DNA of 64,000 nt from Symsagittifera roscoffensis (lineage: Eukaryota; Xenacoelomorpha; Acoela; Convolutidae), in assembly GCF_963678635.1 (NCBI RefSeq), contig NC_087065.1, forward strand, positions 58,802,754-58,866,753, in the 5' to 3' direction. This document shows positions 1 through 9,385 of this stretch, piece by piece. Numbering within the stretch: position 1 is the first letter of the stretch; each line of letters opens with the position of its first letter. The notes beneath the pieces are model-generated. The model was not told where the DNA came from. It worked only from the letters and a program-made list of their open reading frames with translations, and made no database searches. A program made the translations under genes and the position numbers.

Positions 1-1920
1 ACCACATACCAACGATGAAGATCACTTCCATCACCCACAAACTTTAAAATTAGTTTATGATCGCCATGATAAAAATTGGATACCACACATCGGAATCAAC
101 AATCCCTCAAATTGTAAAGCAGACATTTAAAAAATAAATGATACCAAGAAATAATGTTTTTTGATTGGAAGATACAACTTGAAAAAGTACAAATAACACG
201 AGATTTAATATATGACACCATAATTTATCAAGAAACTTGACTCCCTGGCAAAAATGACCAATGATATTAGGATCCTACTACTCGGACACAAGCCACTTTT
301 GTTTGGTTTCCTGAAGACACATGTACCAGATTTCAAGTAGCAAGAATACACGCTAGAATGATAAAATTTCACCAAAAGTATTTAATTGAAACCATCCCTT
401 ATGAAGAAGTCAACCCTAACAAAATCAGACAAAATGATTATGCATTTCGAAATATTCATAATAAAGAAAATAAATTGACACGTTTCCAAATTTACCCAGA
501 AACAGAACTCGCATGTAAATACAACAAACTTCTTCATAAAACAGAGTAATCAGAAATTCTTGTCCAATGTGAACAAGGTTTCGAATACTGGTAAATTAAT
601 CACCATACAACATGCAACACATCATCCTACAACTAACGACGAAAATTCATACATCCCAGTACATCTTCTAAAGAACACAGGACATACTGGTGAAAAAGTT
701 AAGCCATAACACAAAGACAGTAAACGTTTACAAAAACTATCACTCATGAACAACACTTATTTTGGCGCAACCCATTATGACATCCACCTAGGCATGAAAC
801 TAGACTACAAAATTGGTAGACTTTTTCAAGAAATTTCAGAACTTGAAAGACACAAATTTTACAATCACTCGTACTTGCAGTACTGAAAATTCCTTATGCA
901 GGATATTTACTATCAGGAAATAGATCAAATTTTATTGACTACAAAGGAAACATACTATGGTATAACACTTGTAACAAAAAATTTGACCATTATATGTTTT
1001 TGAAGATATAAGATGCTATAAAAGAATCCCAATATTCTATAAAAATAAAGAAACTTTTGTTAACACACTTTCAAGAAGAACTATTTTTTGGGATACAGCC
1101 GTCCCATGTGGATCAGAAAACAGCCACAATGTTGTACAATTGAATTCTGACGAAGATAAATACTACCTTCTCACACCATACCTTACACTCAAGCAACTAA
1201 TAAAAACGTTTTCACCAGAAAGTAATAGAGCTATTGCCCGAAATGCTAACATCGATTTACAATTGATCGGCATTTAATCTAAATCCGACATTCAACACCA
1301 AATCACTACACAACAATTTCAAGAACTACTCACAAAAATGGACACAATACAAAGACAATCCATAGATCAAAACTTACGAAAACTTGCTGAAACTGCAGGC
1401 TTTTCAGACATCTACGCACAAGACTACAGCGGATACTTTAAAGAAATAAAAGATTACATTCATTTAAATGGCAAAAAATATAGACCACAAGATATATCAC
1501 CAATAAAATTTTTTCGTTTTGTAAATTTGAAAAACGAAATTGTTGCCTTCCTAGGATGGCCCTATTACATCTTAGAAAGATTGACTATATTATACGCAAT
1601 GTTTAATTTTTTTGGATTTTTTTTTCTTCGCCAAAAGGAATCTATAATACATGCATAATACATACACAAGTAAACAAACAAGCAAGCGTAGCACGTATAC
1701 TTTTTGCATGATTTTTTGGAATTTTCTCTACATCCCTTAAAAAAAAACTTTTAGACGCTCAAATAAAAAAATACAAAACCAAACTATCAACAACGCCGAA
1801 CACATATGACGATTCACAAAACAACACAAATACAACGCCTGGTGCACCACAATTACACATCATAAATCATAACCATCTGTTAAATTTAGTAACACGCAAA
1901 TTTAGATACGCAATGGATTT
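1..1920 (+). pseudogene. Decayed envelope-like glycoprotein gene of an LTR-type retroelement (left copy)
   Basis: Translations in shifting plus-strand frames match, stretch by stretch, the better preserved minus-strand gene at 59,413-62,020. The longest clean pieces are 358-549 (63 codons) and 1,338-1,658 (106 codons). The second covers the stem and start of the C-terminal membrane region, with the motif FLGWPYYILE. Many stops and frameshifts separate the pieces, so no functional protein is possible. The 5' end lies outside the window. After about 1,658 the hydrophobic region runs into A/T homopolymers and locally duplicated DNA. The family role (membrane fusion and entry for a retroelement particle) is inferred from a signal peptide, cysteines and C-terminal membrane segments in the sister copy. 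Confidence 0.6.
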
Positions 1921-2722
1921 TTTTTTCTTCGCCAAAAGGAATCTATAATACATGCATAATACATACACAAGTAAGCAAACAAGCAAGCGTAGCACGTATA
2001 CTTTTTGCATGATTTTTTCTCAAATGCGCCAATTTGAATTAAAGTTTTATGCAACGATTGCATTACATGCCAAATATATAAGTCATGCCCAAATAAAAAC
2101 TAAACTACAGAAAAGCGGGATTTTAAAGGACAAAGTCTATATTTTAACCACAGAACTTCATTCGATACAAAAGGACCAATATCACCGTCCTCAGAAAAAA
2201 ACTCATATTTAATGGTCATAGTCGACGCATTTACACACTACGTAGTACTTAAACAAGTATCCTATTTTAATGCTCATTATGCATATACAACGCTTTATGA
2301 ACACTGAATAGCAAAAAATACAAAACCAAACTATCAACAACGCCGAACACATATGACGATTCACAAAACAACACGAATACAACGCCTGGTGCACCACAAT
2401 TACACACCATAAATCATAACCATCTGTTAAATTTAGTAACACGCAAATTTAGATACGCAATGGATTTTTTTTCTTCGCCAAAAGGAATCTATAATACATG
2501 CATAATACATACACAAGTAAACAAACAAGCAAGCGTAGCACGTATACTTTTTGCATGATTTTTTCTCAAATGCGCCAATTTGAATTAAAGTTTTATGCAA
2601 CGATTGCATTACATGCCAAATATATAAGTCATGCCCAAAAGGAATCTATAATACATGCATAATACATACACAAGTAAACAAACAAGCAAGCGTAGCACGT
2701 ATACTTTTTGCATGATTTTTTA
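1613..2722 (+). repeat. Locally scrambled block: four copies of a ~105-bp segment
   Basis: A segment containing CTTCGCCAAAAGGAATCTAT and CAAGCGTAGCACGTATAC occurs at about 1,613-1,717, 1,915-2,020, 2,461-2,571 and 2,636-2,722. It comes from the membrane-anchor part of the envelope-like gene. A second segment of about 165 bp (1,765-1,930, containing CGCCGAACACATATGACGAT) recurs at about 2,310-2,465. The copies are nearly identical, so the duplications are recent compared with the decay of the gene. An integrase fragment lies between copies two and three. Confidence 0.8.
2038..2312 (+). pseudogene. Retroviral/Ty3-type integrase fragment
   Basis: In the frame with codons beginning at 2,053 the translation shows CITCQIYKS, a C-x2-C pair like the end of the integrase zinc-binding domain. 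About 36 codons on come DTKGP and then VIVDAFTHYVVL, the usual surroundings of the first two acidic residues of the D,D-35-E core in Ty3/gypsy and retroviral integrases. Stops lie at 2,101-2,103 and 2,307-2,309. The glutamate half of the core is missing. A shorter duplicate of the C-x2-C end lies at about 2,582-2,637. The position, inside duplicated envelope-anchor DNA, shows it was moved there by rearrangement. It is the only pol-derived sequence I recognise in these elements. Confidence 0.65.
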
Positions 2723-2723
2723 C

Positions 2724-4074
2724 AGCACCCTCAAATATTAACAATTCACCAGCTCTCACAACCCATAACATCATCAAATCCATCAACCCCAACTCCCTGA
2801 TCAAATCCAACTTCTTCGCCAAACCCAACTTCCTCGTCAAACCCAACTCCCTCAACTACAAGCCGAGCCTATAGAATTTTTAAAAGGAAATTCCCTGATA
2901 CCCCATTTCCTTCTCATCCACAATCAGCCCAATCATTCGTTAATCATCCACTTCACACTAACACTAAAGAATTTCTTCAAGTATGTTAACCGTTTTTCCT
3001 CAATACACCTACATTCACTCAGACCCTAACGATGAACACCCTAATTATTTAAATGAACACGTATTATACTCAACACGTTCATGGTCATCACTTTATCTCT
3101 TTACTAATCCACTCTCACTACCATTATATAACACCCCATATGATAACGAACAATGCAGTACTCAACTCTATCATTTAACAACAGCTCTCGCCCCGAAACA
3201 ATTCACTCAAATCGGATATCAACAATCGCTTATTAGATTCACCGCACCCAAAGCTAACGGTAAAAAGTTTTCCATCGATCACTACGATCATCACATCATA
3301 AGAGCAAACGAAGACACCTTCTTAGATGAGGATAAATTTGCTAACCCACAACTAACATAAAATTTTTTATTGAAACACCATACGTTTTCACCATCAACAG
3401 CCTCGATAAAAAGTACGGCCACGTCATTTCAGCAGCACTCGTGACATCCAAGCTTAAGATCATTATTTAACAATTTTAACAACTTTTCATTAACTTTTCA
3501 ATTCCTCATACCCAAAGAACGTGATTTGCACTGTTCACACGACGTCATGTTACGAACTGAACAAACACGCACTTACACTTACTATAAATTTGTCCAACAT
3601 CATTACACTCATAAAACACCATCACGACAAACTCATCTTAGATTTCAAAATATTAACTCCAAATATACCTCACCATTCTTTCTTAACTTCACTTATTGCA
3701 AAAAAGATACTAACCTCAAAAGCATCCTTCGAAATTATGATCCCATCACCCAGATGTATATATTCTACCCCTTGACCAAGAACTTCAACGTAGACGAATT
3801 CCGTCCACTGATTGTCCCACAAGAATTCCTACAGCCTGTTGAAGTCCCAATCCTATAATTCATCCATCACACCAGATATAACCACAAACTTTATAACCTC
3901 ATCCAAGAGCACAAAATCGAAGAGCACAAAGAAGAACACAAAATCATAAAAGCACTCGAATTGACTGGGCCACTTCTCTAAACTAAATTCACCATTAGCT
4001 TAATAGCTAAACTACTAACGTCATCAGATATCATCCACAACGTTTTTCCTTATGAATTCTTCATAGATGATTAA
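2724..4074 (+). pseudogene. Decayed left copy of the retroelement 3' ORF
   Basis: Homologous to the intact 599-residue ORF at 57,617-59,416. A proline/asparagine/serine-rich stretch (2,724-2,860) leads into the shared AYR-FKRKFP motif and the conserved C-terminal domain. Open pieces are 2,983-3,360 (125 codons) and 3,526-3,858 (110 codons), joined by frameshifts and stops. The gene ends at TAA 4,072-4,074, after the same FF-DD ending as the intact copy. Product function is unknown. Confidence 0.7.
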
Positions 4075-5480
4075 GGTAACTATGAATTAAATAAATTATA
4101 CTAACAAATCAGAACCACACTAACCATTCCTTAAAAATGTTCTCCCTTTTTCTCTAGTCTTCACATCACAATCATACACAATCATCTACAAAAAAGAAAC
4201 ACGAAATAAAAAACAGAAAACATTTTGAAGAATCATAAATTTATATTAACAAATTGCAATAAATAAAGCAGTATACTTTACCCTCAAAACAGGACCCTAC
4301 ACAAAAAAGGACCCTACAAAAAAAGAGCAAGAACTTATACTCCACCCCTGACCTAACCCACCAGAGAGGACGTCCTGAGCTTGCTCTAAAGCCGGCCTAA
4401 CCCACCGTGCTACATCCACGCTTTGTGACCCACACTCTAATTTTGACATGAGTGACTCAAGGGTGAGCGACTCTTAAAAATAACCGAATTTAACAAAAAC
4501 GCTTTTGCGATAACTTTTAATACAAGATCATAACTAAAAACAAAATTAACACAGATTTGTATATGTAAATAATACAATGCAGTATCTAGATTTCATACAG
4601 CCAAAAGACGAGCAGCAAGGAAGTTGACAACCCAATCACACTCCAACTACGGAATGGCAAATAAATCCGATTTGCTGCTTACAGTCACTACACTCAAAGG
4701 ATTCAAAGTACGACTTGGCATCGCAGCAAAGGAAAACCATTGAAACAGACCAATGGCAATCTCGATGTTGAGAACAAGTACATATCCTAGTCACTTGGCA
4801 CTTTACACGAAAGTCGAAATTCATACCACATCCGAACGAGACTGGAGCATTGTTGCTCTCTACCTAACCAAATCAGCACTCATCACAACCGATCAGAAAT
4901 CTTGATACAACCTCCCAAAAACGATCGTGATCAACAACAACCGTTTAAGAATAGGTTCATATCGACGATTCCAGCTTCTTGGTCGTCCAAATCCAAACAA
5001 CGGATAACAATCCTTCTTCCTAATCAAGGAAAACAAATGCTCGCAACTTCTAAAAGAAAAGCAGCTACATCCATCCTCCATTACCTAAATTCTTTAAAAA
5101 ACTAAAACTCTCTAAGCCCCGGATGGGTGGAACCAGGTCTAAACTGAATTATATTTTTGGTTATTATTATGATATTTTATCTCTATAAAATATTGAATAC
5201 TAACCAATCATACTCCATCAACTAACAACCCACTTTTTTGTAAGTGCTGAAACTACTTGTAGTTTGAGCACCAGAATAATTTGAATTAAACTTAAAATAC
5301 AGTTGCCTTCTCCAAAGAGACCGGATCGCATAAACCAGTATTCACTAGAGTAAGATTAAGATTGGTATTAGACTAAGAAGTTGTACGAATCTATCCGGCC
5401 GAAAATAAGATAGTGTTACTAACAGACGGTGTATCTCATCTGAATTTACTCTATGAGTATAGCCATAAAAACTTAACTCA
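4075..5480 (+). repeat. 3' noncoding tail and LTR-like terminal block, copy 1 (internally deleted)
   Basis: From about 4,300 this block is nearly identical to 7,140-8,305 and clearly related to the reverse complement of 55,622-56,760. Landmarks are CCCACCAGAGAGGACGTCCT, CCCCGGATGGGTGGAACC and the terminal CAGACGGTGTA then CTATGAGTATA. Compared with copy 3 it lacks about 600 bp at the junction near 4,290. Short antisense open frames in it (for example 4,636-4,824) are not conserved as protein in the right-hand element, so I treat the block as noncoding. Exact LTR ends, primer-binding site and polypurine tract could not be fixed. Confidence 0.6.
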
Positions 5481-5491
5481 CCTGGTGCGAC

Positions 5492-5863
5492 CAAACAACG
5501 GATAACAATCCTTCTTCCTAATCAAGGAAAACAAATGCTCGCAACTTCTAAAAGAAAAGCAGCTACATCCATCCTCCATTACCTAAATTCTTTAAAAAAC
5601 TAAAACTCTCTAAGCCCCGGATGGGTGGAACCAGGTCTAAACTGAATTATATTTTTGGTTATTATAATGATATTTTATCTCTATAAAATATTGAATACTA
5701 ACCAATCATACTCCATCAACTAACAACCCACTTTTTTGTAAGTGCTGAAACTACTTGTAGTTTGAGCACCAGAATAATTTGAATTAAACTTAAAATACAG
5801 TTGCCTTCTCCAAAGAGACCGGATCGTATAAACCAGTATTCACTAGAGTAAGATTAAGATTGG
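5492..5863 (+). repeat. Partial duplicate of the LTR-like block (copy 2)
   Basis: This stretch repeats 4,994-5,365 almost base for base (offset 498), starting CAAACAACGGATAACAATCC. It ends abruptly at a junction with a duplicated piece of the 3' ORF. The 5,481-5,491 sequence before it is a short unmatched join. Confidence 0.85.
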
Positions 5864-5866
5864 AGT

Positions 5867-6328
5867 AAAACACCATCACGACAAACTCATCTTAGATTTC
5901 AAAATATTAACTCCAAATATACCTCACCATTCTTTCTTAACTTCACTTATTGCAGAAAAGATACTAACCTCAAAAGCATCCTTCGAAATTATGATCCCAT
6001 CACCCAGATGTATATATTCTACCCCTTGACCAAGAACTTCAACGTAGACGAATTCCGTCCACTAATTGTCCCACAAGAATTCCTACAGCCTGTTGAAGTC
6101 CCAATCCTATAATTTATCCATCACACCAGATATAACCACAAACTTTATAACCTCATCCAAGAGCACAAAATCGAAGAGCACAAAGAAGAACACAAAATCC
6201 TAAAAGCACTCGAATTGACTGGGCCACTTCTCTAAACTAAATTCACCATTAGCTTAATAGCTAAACTACTAACGTCATCAGATATCATCCACGACGTTTT
6301 TCCTCATGGATTCTTCATAGATGATTAA
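5867..6328 (+). pseudogene. Duplicate of the 3' end of the decayed retroelement ORF
   Basis: Near-identical to 3,613-4,074 (offset 2,254), including the terminal TAA. It starts in mid-gene without a start codon, so it is a duplicated fragment. Similarity continues through the downstream noncoding tail to about 6,540, showing that one segmental duplication carried the ORF end plus tail. Confidence 0.8.
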
Positions 6329-8305
6329 GGTAACTATGAACTAAATAAATTATACTAACAAATCAGAACCACACTAACCATTCCTTAAAAATGTTCTCCC
6401 TTTTTCTCTAGTCTTCACAGCACAATCATACACAATCATCTACAAAAAGGAAAAACGAAATAAAAAACAGAAAACATTTTGAAGAATCATAAATTTATAA
6501 TAACAAATTGCAATAAATAAAGCAGTATACTTTACCCTCAAAACAGCAGTAAAATGATTATTAAATTCTTTTCCCATATGCAGTAAATATTCTTAAAAAG
6601 CAAATAATTTGATGATTTCATTAAAAGTAATAATTTCATAAAAACGCAAATAATTTTAGAGAAGTACTTGCCTTTTCAAAGACGCTTCTTTATAATTTAA
6701 AAATAATTTACTCGCTCACAATCCTATCCACAATCATACAGCTCGCCCACGAAGAATTGTTTAAACTAATAAATTCAAGTTTCAACTCTCACTGATAACA
6801 ACTCTAACCAGTTTTAACACGTTTCAAACTTTCCTTTAACCCGGTTGGAAAGGAATTATATAATAATCCAAACTAACCAATGCAGCTCACTAAACACCAA
6901 AAACCACAACCTAAAAGCATGACTAAGAAAAGAAAATCCACGGTACCCAAACCGGATTAAAACCAGCTTAAAACTGGATAAATTATTCTTTTGAAGACTA
7001 CTTTCAAGTCTAACAACAAATGAGTAAAACCCAAAAAAGTAGAAAGACAAACCCAAACCAAACGATTTGATTTTTGAGAACAGGACACCAAAACAAAAAG
7101 AAAAAAAACAGTAATAAAAAAGGCTTAAAAGGTCGAACACAAAAAAGGACCCTACAAAAAAGAGCATGAACATATACTCCACTCCTGACCTAACCCACCA
7201 GAGAGGACGTCCTGAAATTGCTCTAAAGCCAGCCTAACCCATCGTGCTACATCCACGCTTTGTGACCCACACTCTAATTTTGACATGAGTGACTCAAGGG
7301 TGAGCGACTCTTAAAAATAACCGAATTAAAACAAAATAACTTTTGCGATAACTTTTAATACAAGATCATAACTAAAAACAAAATTAACAAAGATTTGCAT
7401 ATGTAAATAATACAATGCAGTATCTAGATTTCATACAACCCAAAGACGAGCAGCAAGGAAGTTGACAACCCAATCACACTCCAACTACGGAATGGCAAAT
7501 AAATCCGATTTGCTGCCTACAGTCACTACACTCAAAGGATTCAAAGTACGACTTGGCATCGCAGCAAAGGAAAACCATTGAAACAGACCAATGGCAATCT
7601 CGATGTTGAGAACAAGTACATATCCTAGTCACTTGGCACTTTACACGAAAGTCGAAATTCATACCACATCCGAACGAGGCTGGAGCATTGTTGCTCTCTA
7701 CCTAACCAAATCAGCACTCATCACATTCGATCAGAAACCTTGATACAATCTCCCAAAAACGATCGTGATCAACGACAACCGTTTAAGAATAGGTTCATAT
7801 CGACGATTCCAGCTTCTTGGTCGTCCAAATCCAAACAACGGATAACAATCCTTCTTCCTAATCAAGGAAAACAAATGCTCGCAACTTCTAAATGAAAAGC
7901 AGCTACATCCATCCTCCATTACCTAAATTCTTTAAAAAACTAAAACTCTCTAAGCCCCGGATGGGTGGAACCAGGTCTAAACTGAATTATATTTTTGGTT
8001 ATTATTATGATATTTTATCTCTATAAAATATTGAATACTAACCAATTATACTCCATCAACTAACAACCCACTTTTTTGTAAGTGCTGAAACTACTTGTAG
8101 TTTGAGCACCAGAATAATTTGAATTAAACTTAAAATACAGTTGCCTTCTCCAAAGAGACCGGATCGTATAAACCAGTATTCACTAGAGTAAGATTAAGAT
8201 TGGTATTAGACTAAGAAGTTGCACGAATCTATCCGGACGAAAATAAGATAGCGTGACGAGCAGACGGTGTACCTTATCTGAAATTACTCTATGAGTATAA
8301 CCAAT
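6329..8305 (+). repeat. 3' tail and LTR-like terminal block, copy 3 (most complete on the left)
   Basis: The tail to 6,540 repeats 4,075-4,290. The stretch 6,541-7,140 is absent from copy 1 but shared in part with the right element: GCTCGCCCACGAAGAATTGT, the ACCCGGTTGGAAA region and a TATATAAT sequence near 6,857 that could be a TATA box. The rest matches copy 1 and ends at CTATGAGTATAACCA near 8,305, which also marks the end of the right-hand element at about 55,622. That shared end is the best evidence for a true element terminus. Confidence 0.6.
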
Positions 8306-9385
8306 AGGTCATAACTCAAAAGATATCCCCCTCCAGTTAAACCCCCTCTCTCCCCTCCTTCTATTTACATTTTTTAAGCCTCACCCCCAGCCTACCAACC
8401 CCACCCCCAACCCCAACCCTTACCCAGCATACGCCCCCACATACGTATTTTAACCAACTCCTACCCATGATCAGTAACCCCCCATCCCCAACCCCATTCA
8501 ACCAATAGCTCCCTCTCCTCCATTTTGAACGTGAGAGGGGGGTTTGGGCGAATGACAAATTTTGTAAGTTGGTAAAATTTCTTTCAATCCCTTCGAACCA
8601 CAATCAACTATTACACCCAACTCCCCCCCCCCCCATGGTGCGCTAACAGTTAAAATTTCGTTCGTTAAATGGAGGGGTAAGATTTCTGGGAGTATGATTT
8701 GGGGAGATTGATTTAGTGGTAGGAGGGGGTGGGGTGGGTGTTGTGAAGTTTGGGGTGGGGGGTTAAATTCCGTTCAACCACCCTAAAAAACACGTTCAAT
8801 AATTACCCCAACCAACCCCACCCGAACCCCCCTCCCCGACTTGTGCAATAAGTAGTAGGGTATGAGATGAAACTTTATTCAATTCCACTGCCGGCAGCAC
8901 AACAAGAACCACCCACTCACCATACGGGGGAGGGAGGGGGGTTGTGAGTCGTTGAGAAAGGTTGAATTTAGGGATGAGAAAGTCTGAGCAAATTGCGATT
9001 GTGATAGAAAATAAATTAAATAGTAAGTCGCCAGATATTGAAAAATTTCGACAGAGACTAGAAAAACCTAAAATTTAGACTACAAAAACCTAAAATTTAT
9101 TATGAGATGTAATTCATAACAAATGAACTAAACAGTAAATGAAATAATTATAAAACCAATTTGCAACTTGAGTCAAAATCTGCAAAAAATCGTTTATAAT
9201 CAAATTTAATCGAATATAATGGATCATATTGATATAAAAACATTAAAAATACGATTCATTTTAAAATCAAATAATTTTTAACGAGGAGAAAAGAATGGTA
9301 AATTTTCTTGTCCGAACAGTAACAGGAAAACAGAAAAAGGATGACGTACAAAACGGGTGGAAACAGGAAACCGCGTCGGGAAAGA
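8306..9385. other. C-rich then G-rich spacer and presumed 3' flank/UTR of the non-LTR element
   Basis: From 8,325 to about 8,640 the plus strand is full of C runs (CCCACCCCCAACCCCAACCC). From about 8,670 to 8,770 it switches to G runs (GGAGGGGGTGGGGTGGG), then back to C runs near 8,820 and G runs near 8,930. Guanine quadruplex or i-motif formation is possible. No credible coding frame is seen; an 80-codon antisense frame at 8,361-8,603 is low complexity. The part 8,960-9,385 is ordinary AT-rich DNA that may be the 3' UTR of the element on the minus strand. Confidence 0.6.

Noticed and set aside
4636-4824. 62-codon Cys-rich minus-strand frame, repeated at 7,474-7,662
   Set aside because: Lies antisense in the LTR-like block, and the homologous right-hand block does not preserve the protein, only the DNA.
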